Shown here piece after piece: positions 7,381 through 14,184 of a DNA stretch of 18,052 nt. Position numbers and translations under genes: made by a program. Below the pieces are notes generated by a model that saw only the letters and a list, made by a program, of their open reading frames with translations, had not been told where the DNA came from and did no database searches. The first letter of the stretch is position 1. Each line of letters begins with the position of its first letter. Source of the DNA: JBLIDK01 sp047632595 (GTDB taxonomy: Bacteria > Bacteroidota > Bacteroidia > Sphingobacteriales > Sphingobacteriaceae); assembly GCA_047632595.1 (NCBI GenBank), contig JBLIDK010000044.1:1-18052 (forward strand), written 5' to 3'.

Positions 7381-7871
7381 TTGCTTAGATAGGATTGTAG
7401 TTTTTCTGGAATATCAATTTCTTCCTTAATAATTACGGCATTAGGAAAACGTTTTGCAGCATCCATCGCCGATTTATTTAATGTGTTTTGAATTAAGTCT
7501 AAACAATAGGCATAAACATCGGGGTGGTCGTCTTTATTGAATTTAATCTCCACCTTATCCGTCTTTACAATTCTTGTTTTACGCTTTTCTTCCAAACGGT
7601 GTTCAATTTTAATACTTAACCGGTACGACTTAAAAGGCTTCATGATTGGTGTTGGACTGTAAAACTCCACTTTCGAATCAATTACCAACTCTTTTTTAGG
7701 TTTCATGTAAAACGAAACCAAGGTATAGGCGATTAAGGCAGCAAGTATAGCAGAAATTCCAAAAAGTATGGAGCCTATATCTATGTTGATCCGTAAAAAT
7801 CCTGTGATGCCTATAAGGGCAATTACAAGAACTGCAAGTGCTATTAAGATGTATTTAAGTCGTTTTCTCAC
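7377..7871 (-). CDS. Small membrane protein with two N-terminal helices and a cytoplasmic-type tail, unknown function
   Basis: 164 residues. Helix 1 is about residues 6-26 (YILIALAVLVIALIGITGFL) and helix 2 about 33-55 (IGSILFGISAILAALIAYTL). A short basic stretch (KPKKE) and a mixed, charged soluble domain of about 105 residues follow. I know no named family for the soluble part. The start is the GTG at 7871: an in-frame TGA lies immediately upstream (TGAGTG), and no Met codon occurs before the second helix ends, so a start further out is impossible. Stop TGA overlaps the ATG of the BNR gene by 4 nt, so it heads a three-gene operon. It lies 67 nt after the end of the serine hydrolase gene on the same strand and may be read through from it. 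Confidence 0.72.
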   Translation of the reverse strand: MRKRLKYILIALAVLVIALIGITGFLRINIDIGSILFGISAILAALIAYTLVSFYMKPKKELVIDSKVEFYSPTPIMKPFKSYRLSIKIEHRLEEKRKTRIVKTDKVEIKFNKDDHPDVYAYCLDLIQNTLNKSAMDAAKRFPNAVIIKEEIDIPEKLQSYLSK

Positions 7872-7938
7872 TCAGTACCGAATTTATAAAGCTTTGATGG
7901 TATTAATGGGAATAGGTTTGAATTTGTTCAAAATTACC

Positions 7939-9276
7939 TTATTCTTTAGTCAAAACAACTGGTGAACCGTTTTGAGTTAAAATCAGTTGCCCTTTTTTAA
8001 TATCAAACTCAATTTCAATAGATGCTTTGGTAAACTTATAGAGGTGTTTTAAAAAAGGTTCTAAAGGAAAATTAGACTGTCCAGTAGCTTGTGCGTTCAG
8101 TTCTCCTTCTTGAATAAAAATATCAATCTTCATTGGAAATTTAGGAGCGCTATACCTTCCAATATATTTCTTTTCATGCTTTGCTTTCGGTTTGTAAGAT
8201 GATTTAGCAAAAGATGGAAATTCATAATCTACATCACTGTAAATACTATAAGCCGCTTCTAAAAACTTATTTCTTCCAATGTCTACTGCATTACTCATAT
8301 AACATATTGTTAAATCATGTTCTGCAGAATGTAGTACAATAGATTGAAACCCATCAATTCCACCCGTATGGCCCATAACTATTTCATCATAAAAAGGCAT
8401 TTCAAACAAGCCAAAACCAAAGCCGTTTTTGGTTTTTTTCATTTCCTTTAAGGATGATTCTGAGACAATTTCATTGTTGAATAGCTTGAAGACGAATTTA
8501 GCAACATCTTCGGGAGTTGCCATCATTACACCTGCTGCTCCAGGAATACTCCAATCTGTTACGGGATATTCTTCCCAGTCTTTAATTTTAATATAAGACT
8601 TTGTTTCTAAGTTTTTGGTTTGCTCATTAGATGACCAAAACGTGTTTTTTAGTCCATTTGGCTCTAAAATGCGCTCTTTTAATACTATTTCTAATGATTT
8701 ATCCTCAATTTCTTCAATAATACGGCCAAGAAGAATGTAGCCAGAATTACTGTATTTCATAGTAGAATCAGGTGGAAAATCGGGTGTGGTGTTTTCAATT
8801 TTACGAAGCATTTCCTCTTTACTAATTGAGGTTTGCCTCCAATCCATATATAAAGAGTCTTCTAGAATGTTGAAAATCCCACTTCTATGTCTAAGCATTT
8901 GTGCAATTGTTATTTCACTTGCATTGGGCACCTTAGGGTAATACTCGCTTAGCTTGGTTTCTAATGATATCTTGTTTTCCTCAACCAACAGCATAATAAT
9001 AGTAGCCGTGTAGGTTTTTGTTATGGAACCAATTCTATATAAAGTTGATGGAGTAGCTTTATTACCGTTTTCAACATCAGCATAGCCAAATGCATTTGTG
9101 TAGATAGTGTTTCCTTTTTCTAAAAGTGCAATAGAGCCCATGCCTTTATTTTGGGCTTCTACGTAATTGAAGAAGCTATCTAACTTATTTGCATCCCAGT
9201 TTTGAGCTAATGAATTAGTTAGGCTTAGGGCTGTAAATACGCCTATAAATAATATTTGAAAAAGTAGTTTATTCAT
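7939..9276 (-). CDS. Beta-lactamase-family serine hydrolase (class C/PBP4*-like), secreted
   Basis: 445 residues, with a signal peptide (1-25, NSLAQ). The catalytic elements of the penicillin-binding protein/class C beta-lactamase fold are all present: SxxK at Ser84-Ile-Thr-Lys87, YxN at Tyr175-Ser-Asn177, and the third motif HTGG at His303. Residues about 370-445 (YIGRYSAPKF...) form the C-terminal add-on domain common in these enzymes (DUF3471-like). Such proteins are usually D-amino-acid peptidases or esterases acting on cell-wall peptides or other small substrates; true beta-lactamase activity is unlikely. The gene is divergent from the phosphodiesterase gene with 58 nt between starts. 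On the minus strand TATATTTA (9302-9295) is a possible weak -7 box. Confidence 0.9.
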   Translation of the reverse strand: MNKLLFQILFIGVFTALSLTNSLAQNWDANKLDSFFNYVEAQNKGMGSIALLEKGNTIYTNAFGYADVENGNKATPSTLYRIGSITKTYTATIIMLLVEENKISLETKLSEYYPKVPNASEITIAQMLRHRSGIFNILEDSLYMDWRQTSISKEEMLRKIENTTPDFPPDSTMKYSNSGYILLGRIIEEIEDKSLEIVLKERILEPNGLKNTFWSSNEQTKNLETKSYIKIKDWEEYPVTDWSIPGAAGVMMATPEDVAKFVFKLFNNEIVSESSLKEMKKTKNGFGFGLFEMPFYDEIVMGHTGGIDGFQSIVLHSAEHDLTICYMSNAVDIGRNKFLEAAYSIYSDVDYEFPSFAKSSYKPKAKHEKKYIGRYSAPKFPMKIDIFIQEGELNAQATGQSNFPLEPFLKHLYKFTKASIEIEFDIKKGQLILTQNGSPVVLTKE

Positions 9277-9286
9277 TCTGTTAAAT

Positions 9287-9318
9287 TTTGTCCCTAAATA
9301 TACTATTAATTACATTTG
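9287..9318 (+). promoter_or_regulatory. Bacteroidota-type promoter of the phosphodiesterase gene
   Basis: TTTG at 9287-9290 and TACATTTG at 9311-9318, 20 nt apart, match the -33/-7 consensus fully. The predicted transcript start is near 9322, giving a leader of about 13 nt before ATG 9335. Confidence 0.7.
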
Positions 9319-9334
9319 AGGACATTCCAATTAA

Positions 9335-9832
9335 ATGAAAATAGGCTTACTTTCTGATACACATAGCTATTTAGACCCAAAAGTATTTGAATACTTTAAA
9401 GAGGTGGATGAAATATGGCATGCCGGAGATTTTGGTAACACACTTTTATCAGATCAATTAAGTTCTTTCAAAAAACTTCGTGGTGTTTATGGAAACATAG
9501 ATGGGGATCAACTAAGACTAATCCATCCTGAGATTAATATTTTTAATGTTGCAGGAGCGAAGGTTATGATGATTCACATTGGCGGGTATCCAGGGCGGTA
9601 TTCAAAAGGTGTTTTAGACATTATAAAAAGAGAAAGACCTAAGATTTTTATAAGTGGTCATTCTCATATTCTAAAAGCTATACCTGATAAACGAAATAGA
9701 CTTTTACACCTAAACCCTGGTGCCGCGGGAAAGGCAGGTTGGCACAAAGTTCGCACACTTATGCGTTTTGAAATTAACAATGGGATCCCTCAAAATTTAG
9801 AAGTAATTGAGTTAATGGATTCGAAAGTCTAA
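9335..9832 (+). CDS. YfcE/MJ0936-type metallophosphoesterase
   Basis: 165 residues, the usual length of the family. All metal-binding blocks of the calcineurin-like fold are present in order: D8-x-H10 in LLSDTH, G31-D32 in HAGD, GNID (Asn54), His81 in MIHIGG, and GHSH at 108-111, then LHLNPGA near the end. Family members (for example E. coli YfcE) hydrolyse phosphodiesters in vitro with a dinuclear Mn-type centre; the physiological substrate is generally unknown. It is cytoplasmic, with no signal peptide. The promoter is clear, and fbp follows after 35 nt on the same strand, so the two may be co-transcribed. Confidence 0.93.
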   Translation: MKIGLLSDTHSYLDPKVFEYFKEVDEIWHAGDFGNTLLSDQLSSFKKLRGVYGNIDGDQLRLIHPEINIFNVAGAKVMMIHIGGYPGRYSKGVLDIIKRERPKIFISGHSHILKAIPDKRNRLLHLNPGAAGKAGWHKVRTLMRFEINNGIPQNLEVIELMDSKV

Positions 9833-9867
9833 ACTAAGTCGTATTTTCGCAAAAAAACTTTTTCAGA

Positions 9868-10887
9868 ATGGCAAGAAAAATCATAACCCTTGGACACTTT
9901 ATTAATTCAAGTCAAACTAAATTTGAAGACGCTACAGGTGAATTTTCTAGACTTTTAGGAGATATAGGATTAGCAGCCAAAGTAATTCACCGTGAAGTAA
10001 GTAGAGCAGGCTTAGTTGATATTCTTGGGGCAACTGGCGAAGACAATGTTCAAGGAGAACGAGTTCAAAAGCTTGATATTTTTGCAAACGACCAAATGAA
10101 AAAGGCTTTAATGAGCGGGGGTGAATGTTGCCTAATTGCCTCAGAAGAAGATGAATTTGTAGTACCAATTAATAACGATATTTCTGAAAGTGCAAAATAT
10201 GTGGTGTGCATGGACCCTTTAGATGGGAGCAGCAATATTGATGTAAACGTATCAATTGGTACCATTTTCGGTATTTATAAAAGAACTAGTCCAATCAGCC
10301 AAGAAGCAAATATAAATGATGCAATGCAACATGGTACAGAATTAGTTGCAGCAGGATATGTTGTTTACGGATCGTCTACCATGCTAGTTTATAGCACTGG
10401 AGAAGAAGTTAACGGTTTCACATTGGAACCATCAATTGGTGAGTTTTGCTTATCACATCCAAACATGAGAATTCCTCATAAAGGAGATACTTTTAGCGTA
10501 AACGAAGGTAAATACAGTCAGTTTTCTGAAGAAGTAAAGGCGTTTATTGATTACTGTAAAGAAGAAGACGAAGAAACTGGAAGACCATACCAAGCACGTT
10601 ATATTGGTTCAATGGTTGCCGATTTGCATAGAATTCTGTTAAAAGGAGGAATCTTCTTTTACCCAGCACTAAAAAGTGCGCCAAATGGTAAGTTGAGATT
10701 GCTTTACGAATGCAACCCTTTAGCCTTCATTATTGAAAACGCAGGTGGAAAAGCTTCTACTGGTTCAAAACGAATTTTAGAATTAGAAGTAACAGAATTA
10801 CATCAACGAACTCCAATTTTTATTGGTTGTGAAGGCTTGGTTACTGAAGCAGAAAACTACATGAAGAATATAGCAGTAAATTTGTAG
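9868..10887 (+). CDS. fbp: Class I fructose-1,6-bisphosphatase
   Basis: 339 residues, normal length. It converts fructose-1,6-bisphosphate to fructose-6-phosphate and phosphate, the committed step of gluconeogenesis. The signature DPLDGSSNID sits at residues 116-125 (Asp116, Asp119). The metal-binding Glu pair is at 93-94 (SEEDEF), Asp70 is in KLDIFAN, and Glu290 is in FIIENAGG. The substrate-binding block is around YQARYIGSMVADLHR (241-255). ATG at 9868 follows a TATTTTCG box (9842-9849) one mismatch from TAnnTTTG, so it may have its own weak promoter besides read-through from the phosphodiesterase gene 35 nt upstream. It is convergent with rnhA with only 4 nt between the two stop codons. 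Confidence 0.97.
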   Translation: MARKIITLGHFINSSQTKFEDATGEFSRLLGDIGLAAKVIHREVSRAGLVDILGATGEDNVQGERVQKLDIFANDQMKKALMSGGECCLIASEEDEFVVPINNDISESAKYVVCMDPLDGSSNIDVNVSIGTIFGIYKRTSPISQEANINDAMQHGTELVAAGYVVYGSSTMLVYSTGEEVNGFTLEPSIGEFCLSHPNMRIPHKGDTFSVNEGKYSQFSEEVKAFIDYCKEEDEETGRPYQARYIGSMVADLHRILLKGGIFFYPALKSAPNGKLRLLYECNPLAFIIENAGGKASTGSKRILELEVTELHQRTPIFIGCEGLVTEAENYMKNIAVNL

Positions 10888-10891
10888 GTTT

Positions 10892-11383
10892 TTATTTTAA
10901 ATCTAAGCTATTAGACTCTTTAACGGAGTCTTCATATCCTTTGTCTATTTTCAAGACTTTTCTTTTACCAGCTCTAACGGCTATTTCGTCGCAGCGCTCA
11001 TTTTCTGGGTGCCCAGCATGTCCTTTTATCCATTGCAGCTTTACACTGTGTTGGCGGTATACTATTAAGAAACGTTTCCATAAATCAGGATTTTTCTTTT
11101 TGGCATACCCTTTCTTTTCCCATCCAAAAACCCAGCCTTTTTCAACAGATTCAACCACGTATTTACTATCAGACCATACTTTGACTTTGAACTTGTTGGT
11201 TTTTAAAGCCTCCAAACCAGCAATTACAGCTAATAACTCCATACGGTTGTTTGTAGTTTTTCTAAAACCATCGCTAAGCTCCTTTTGCTTACCGTTAAAT
11301 TTTAGGATAGTACCATAACCGCCGGGTCCGGGGTTGCCACTTGATGCACCATCTGTAAATATTTCCACTAAATCATTAGCCAT
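10892..11383 (-). CDS. rnhA: Ribonuclease HI
   Basis: It removes RNA from RNA-DNA hybrids. Counting from the ATG at 11381-11383 the protein has 163 residues, typical for RNase HI, with an extra lysine-rich C-terminal tail of about 20. The four acidic catalytic residues are visible: Asp in EIFTDGASSGNPG (residue 11 from this ATG), Glu49 in NNRMEL, Asp72 in WSDSKYV and Asp132 in ERCDEIA, with His in IKGHAGHPEN. A longer frame starts at TTG 11387-11389 (adding two residues), but the ATG gives the family's usual start, so I prefer it. It follows copA on the same strand with a 26-nt gap, so it may be the second gene of that transcript. It also has CATCTTTG three nt before the ATG (separate entry). 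Confidence 0.95.
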   Translation of the reverse strand: MANDLVEIFTDGASSGNPGPGGYGTILKFNGKQKELSDGFRKTTNNRMELLAVIAGLEALKTNKFKVKVWSDSKYVVESVEKGWVFGWEKKGYAKKKNPDLWKRFLIVYRQHSVKLQWIKGHAGHPENERCDEIAVRAGKRKVLKIDKGYEDSVKESNSLDLK

Positions 11384-11386
11384 AAG

Positions 11387-11394
11387 CAAAGATG
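11387..11394 (-). promoter_or_regulatory. Possible -7 box next to the rnhA start
   Basis: On the minus strand CATCTTTG lies 3 nt before the ATG, one mismatch from TAnnTTTG. A TTG lies 16 nt further up. If used, the mRNA would start at or within a base or two of the ATG, like cobB. The mismatch in the first T keeps confidence low. Confidence 0.3.
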
Positions 11395-11409
11395 GACAAT
11401 CCTATGGGT

Positions 11410-13530
11410 TCAAGAAAATTTTCTGAATTTTAATCGGATTGAATTTCCAATCACTACTATATCTGAAAAAGCCATAAACAGGGCTGCAAACATTGGATTT
11501 AATAAGCCAATAGCTGCAATTGGTATGGCAACAATGTTATAGGAGAAGGCCCAAAACAAGTTTTGCTTAATAGTGGTAATGGTTTCCTTACTTAGTTCAA
11601 TAACTTTAACAATGTCTAAAAGATTGCTTTTGCTTAAAATCACATCTGATGATTCAATAGCTATTTCAGAAGCTTGACCAAGTGAAATTCCTACATCTGC
11701 ACGTTGAAGTGAAGGAGCATCATTTACTCCATCGCCAACCATAATTGAAACTCCTTTACCAGAAAATATAGATATCAATTGAAGCTTTTCAAGGGGCAAC
11801 TGTTGAGAATAAACTTGACCAATACCTATCTCCTTGGCAATTTGCATACATTTTCTATCAGAATCACCACTTAAAAGAATGGTTTCAAACCCTTGTGCTT
11901 TTAATCGAGTGATGGTTTCTTTAGCAAATGGGCGAACTTCATCTTCTAAATGAAAACTAGCTATAGGTTCATTGTTTTTTAATAGCATTATATCGGCAAT
12001 TAAATCTATTGTATTATCAGTGGTTGATGCTCCAAGAAAATAAATGTTTCCATCATTATCTTCTGCTTTAATTCCTTTGCCTTTAATTTCTTCGACATTT
12101 TTAAACTTAAAAGAAGGTGCTCCTTGTAATTGTTTTATCAGGGCTTTAGCAATAGGATGGGAGCTGTATTTTTCTAACTCCAAAATAAGACTCTTTGCTT
12201 CTTCTAATGTAATACCACTAGTTTTTAAATTGCTCATTTGTAGGTTGCCAGTGGTTAAAGTGCCTGTTTTATCAAATAAAATAGTTTTCGCTTTCGCGAT
12301 GGTTTCTAACGCAACTCCGCTTTTTATTAAAATGTTAGATTTTGCGGCCAAACCAATTCCAACGCTTACGGCCGTCGGTGTTGCAAGCCCCATAGCGCAT
12401 GGACAAGATATTACCAAAACTGCAATTGCATGCAGTAGGGCTGTTTGAAAAGACATTCCAAAGCCATAATAACTTACTAGTACTGTTAATACTGCTATAC
12501 CAATTACTACCGGAACAAAAATAGCCGAAACTTTATCTCCCAGTTTTTGTATTTGAGGCTTATTCATTTCGGCACCTTTAACTAACTCCAAAATTCTACC
12601 AAACATGGTTTCGCCCCTAACATACTCTGTCTGAATTTTAAGATTTCCTGAAATTAAGACTGTTCCAGCCTTCACTTGACTGTCTTTTTGTAAACTAAGC
12701 TGGGCACTTTCACCAGTTAATACGCTTTCATCCACTTCGCCAAATCCAACTAACACCTTACCATCAATAGGAATTCGGTCTCCTTCATTTACTTGAACTA
12801 TATCATATTTTTTGAGCTCTTTAAAAGGTACTTGTTGAATTACTTCTTTGCCGTTTGTATCTAAAACAAGCTTATTTGCGATTTTTGGCTGTAAATCTTG
12901 AAGTAATTTAATGGATTTCCTTGTGCTTTTAACACTTTTTGCTTCAATAACATTTCCTAATAGCACTAGCGAAATTATAGTGGTGGCAGTTTCAAAAAAC
13001 AGAAAATTTGGTCCTAAATTTTGAATTAGGCCTATTAGACTATAAATAAATGCAGTTCCTGAACCCATTATTATAAGGACGTCCATATTTGGAACACCAA
13101 CTTTAAGAGAATGGTAGGCAGATTTACCAAAGTAGTACACTCCAATAGCCATTACCGGTAGTGCCAAAATGAATTGCACCAAGGGATTGTGAAGGAATTC
13201 CCATGAAATAAACATATGGGCTAATAAAGGAACAGAAAAGACCAGCGAAGAATAGAATAACCATTCCTCCTTAGTTAGTCTCGAAGGAGTTTTTTTTCCA
13301 TTATGTCCTTGAACTACCTTGTACCCTCCAGCTTCAATAGAAGAAATGATTTCATCCAATTTGGAGTCGTTTATATTGTTAAAGCGCACCTCGTTTGCTG
13401 AAACATTAACAAAAACCTTATTAATTCCGTGCTTTTCTATACTTTTTTGAACTGTTAAAGCACAATTAGCGCAGGTCATTCCGGTAACCTCAAGTTCCAC
13501 AACTTTAGACTTTTCAGTGGTTGATTCCAT
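11410..13530 (-). CDS. copA: Copper-translocating P1B-type ATPase
   Basis: 706 residues. One N-terminal metal-binding domain has GMTCANC (Cys20, Cys23), and about eight membrane helices follow. The transport site holds the CPC motif (Cys376-Pro-Cys378) in VISCPCAMGLATP. The phosphatase loop is LTGES (272-275), the phosphorylated Asp is 420 in FDKTGTLT, the SHP motif is at His458, and GDGVND is at 599-604. The YN pair of helix 7 is Tyr664-Asn665 (AFSYNIVAIP). This matches Cu(I) exporters. One oddity: helix 8 reads Met686-AFS-Asp690 where the usual pattern is M-x-x-S-S. No CopZ, CsoR/CueR or cytochrome-oxidase assembly genes are nearby, so FixI/CcoI cannot be excluded but is less likely. TACTTTTG (13542-13535) sits 4 nt before the ATG. 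It is divergent from tRNA-His, with rnhA downstream. Confidence 0.93.
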   Translation of the reverse strand: MESTTEKSKVVELEVTGMTCANCALTVQKSIEKHGINKVFVNVSANEVRFNNINDSKLDEIISSIEAGGYKVVQGHNGKKTPSRLTKEEWLFYSSLVFSVPLLAHMFISWEFLHNPLVQFILALPVMAIGVYYFGKSAYHSLKVGVPNMDVLIIMGSGTAFIYSLIGLIQNLGPNFLFFETATTIISLVLLGNVIEAKSVKSTRKSIKLLQDLQPKIANKLVLDTNGKEVIQQVPFKELKKYDIVQVNEGDRIPIDGKVLVGFGEVDESVLTGESAQLSLQKDSQVKAGTVLISGNLKIQTEYVRGETMFGRILELVKGAEMNKPQIQKLGDKVSAIFVPVVIGIAVLTVLVSYYGFGMSFQTALLHAIAVLVISCPCAMGLATPTAVSVGIGLAAKSNILIKSGVALETIAKAKTILFDKTGTLTTGNLQMSNLKTSGITLEEAKSLILELEKYSSHPIAKALIKQLQGAPSFKFKNVEEIKGKGIKAEDNDGNIYFLGASTTDNTIDLIADIMLLKNNEPIASFHLEDEVRPFAKETITRLKAQGFETILLSGDSDRKCMQIAKEIGIGQVYSQQLPLEKLQLISIFSGKGVSIMVGDGVNDAPSLQRADVGISLGQASEIAIESSDVILSKSNLLDIVKVIELSKETITTIKQNLFWAFSYNIVAIPIAAIGLLNPMFAALFMAFSDIVVIGNSIRLKFRKFS

Positions 13531-13534
13531 TTGT

Positions 13535-13542
13535 CAAAAGTA
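13535..13542 (-). promoter_or_regulatory. -7 box next to the copA start
   Basis: On the minus strand TACTTTTG lies 4 nt before the ATG at 13528-13530, a full TAnnTTTG match. No TTG is present at the -33 position, so it would be a weak or activator-dependent promoter, giving an almost leaderless mRNA. Confidence 0.4.
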
Positions 13543-13593
13543 ACAATTGGAAGATGGTATTGTGTGGGATAAAAATTTATTTCAAAAAAGTGC

Positions 13594-13623
13594 TTTGTTT
13601 ACTCAATAAGCTTAGTATTTTTG
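13594..13623 (+). promoter_or_regulatory. Bacteroidota-type promoter of tRNA-His
   Basis: TTTG at 13594-13597 and TATTTTTG at 13616-13623, 18 nt apart, match the consensus. The predicted start near 13627 gives a 5' leader of about 9 nt before the mature tRNA at 13636. Confidence 0.75.
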
Positions 13624-13635
13624 CCCCTTGAATAT

Positions 13636-13710
13636 GGTGGTTATAGCTCAGTTGGTTAGAGCATCGGTTTGTGGTACCGAGGGTCGTGGGTTCGAGTCCC
13701 ATTAGTCACC
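13636..13710 (+). tRNA. tRNA-His (anticodon GTG)
   Basis: The full cloverleaf folds. The acceptor GTGGTTA (13637-13643) pairs with TAGTCAC (13703-13709). The extra G(-1) at 13636 faces discriminator C at 13710, the identity feature of tRNA-His. The D-arm is GCTC/GAGC. The anticodon stem TCGGT/ACCGA carries loop TTGTGGT with anticodon GTG at 13671-13673. The T-arm is GTGGG/CCCAT with loop TTCGAGT. CCA is not encoded: the bases after C73 are CAC. The gene has its own promoter and is followed at once by a strong terminator and a tandem array that repeats its 3' tail. Confidence 0.97.
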
Positions 13711-13720
13711 CACCCAAATT

Positions 13721-13756
13721 AAAGGTTCAGATTTCAATTATCTGGACCTTTTTTAT
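13721..13756 (+). terminator. Intrinsic terminator of tRNA-His (array copy 1)
   Basis: GGTTCAGAT (13724-13732) pairs with ATCTGGACC (13740-13748), with one G-T pair and a 7-nt loop. TTTTTTATTTT follows. Confidence 0.93.
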
Positions 13757-13787
13757 TTTAAGGGAAAGTCGTGGGACGAGAAGTCTA

Positions 13788-13809
13788 TCCCGATACGAAG
13801 TCGTCGGGA
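13788..13809. repeat. Short palindrome TCCCGA...TCGGGA (also at 13903-13924 and 14018-14039)
   Basis: A 22-bp imperfect inverted repeat: outer stem TCCCGA/TCGGGA, extendable by a T-G pair, with a small inner stem around GAA. GAAGTC lies just before it and (G)AAGTC just after, which could be a duplicated target. This kind of TCCCGA/TCGGGA palindrome is, from memory, frequent between genes in Bacteroidota. The third copy carries paired substitutions that keep the inner stem. Confidence 0.75.
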
Positions 13810-13835
13810 AGTCCTATTAGTCACCCACCCAAATT

Positions 13836-13871
13836 AAAGGTTCAGATTTCAATTATCTGGACCTTTTTTAT
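13836..13871 (+). terminator. Intrinsic terminator (array copy 2)
   Basis: Exact repeat, 115 bp downstream, of the tRNA-His terminator: the same 9-bp stem, loop and T-run. Confidence 0.9.
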
Positions 13872-13950
13872 TTTAAGGGAAAGTCGTGGGACGAGAAGTC
13901 TATCCCGATACGAAGTCGTCGGGAAGTCCCATTAGTCACCCACCCAAATT

Positions 13951-13986
13951 AAAGGTTCAGATTTCAATTATCTGGACCTTTTTTAT
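13951..13986 (+). terminator. Intrinsic terminator (array copy 3)
   Basis: Third identical terminator, another 115 bp downstream. Confidence 0.9.
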
Positions 13987-14068
13987 TTTAAGGGAAAGTC
14001 GTGGGACGAGAAGTCTATCCCGATGCGAAGCCGTCGGGAAGTCCCATTAGTCACCCATTTAATTAAAG

Positions 14069-14100
14069 AGTAGTACTATGTATATGGTGCTACTTTTTTT
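14069..14100 (+). terminator. Intrinsic terminator downstream of the tRNA array
   Basis: AGTAGTAC (14069-14076) pairs with GTGCTACT (14087-14094), one G-T pair, loop of 10 nt, followed by a run of T to 14100. Its sequence is unrelated to the array terminators, so it may be the original end of this transcription unit. The remaining bases to 14150 show nothing else. Confidence 0.75.
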
Positions 14101-14150
14101 GTTTAGAACAGTTTTCATTTCGGCAAATTAGCACTGTGCGCTACAAATTA

Positions 14151-14181
14151 TTGTATAATCACTTGTACAACTTTAAATTTG
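14151..14181 (+). promoter_or_regulatory. Promoter of cobB placed directly at the start codon
   Basis: TTG (14151-14153), 20 nt, then TAAATTTG (14174-14181): a full consensus match. Only AGC separates the box from ATG 14185. With the usual distance from the -7 box the transcript should begin at or next to the A of the ATG. Confidence 0.65.
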
Positions 14182-14184
14182 AGC

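Larger units (their letters stand above)
13701..14057. repeat. Tandem array of three 115-bp units carrying the tRNA-His 3' tail
   Basis: Units are 13701-13815, 13816-13930 and 13931-14045, plus a final tail ATTAGTCACCCA (14046-14057). The offset is exactly 115 bp each time. Each unit holds the tRNA 3' end (last 16 nt AGTCCCATTAGTCACC), CACCCAAATTAAAG, an intrinsic terminator, AAGGGAAAGTCGTGGGACGA and a 22-bp palindrome. Differences by eye: T instead of C at 13815, and A to G plus T to C within the third palindrome (14025, 14031). The first unit starts inside the real tRNA gene. No coding potential is seen. Confidence 0.95.

Noticed and set aside
13711..14057. Extra tRNA genes in the array
   Set aside because: Only the 3' tail and a fragment of the T-arm recur; acceptor 5' side, D-arm and anticodon arm are missing.
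13636..14057. Integrated mobile element at tRNA-His
   Set aside because: No integrase, recombinase or cargo genes follow; the next gene is a housekeeping sirtuin.
14179..14184. TTG start for cobB two codons upstream
   Set aside because: The TTG overlaps the promoter -7 box, so it would not be in the mRNA; the ATG at 14185 fits the family start.
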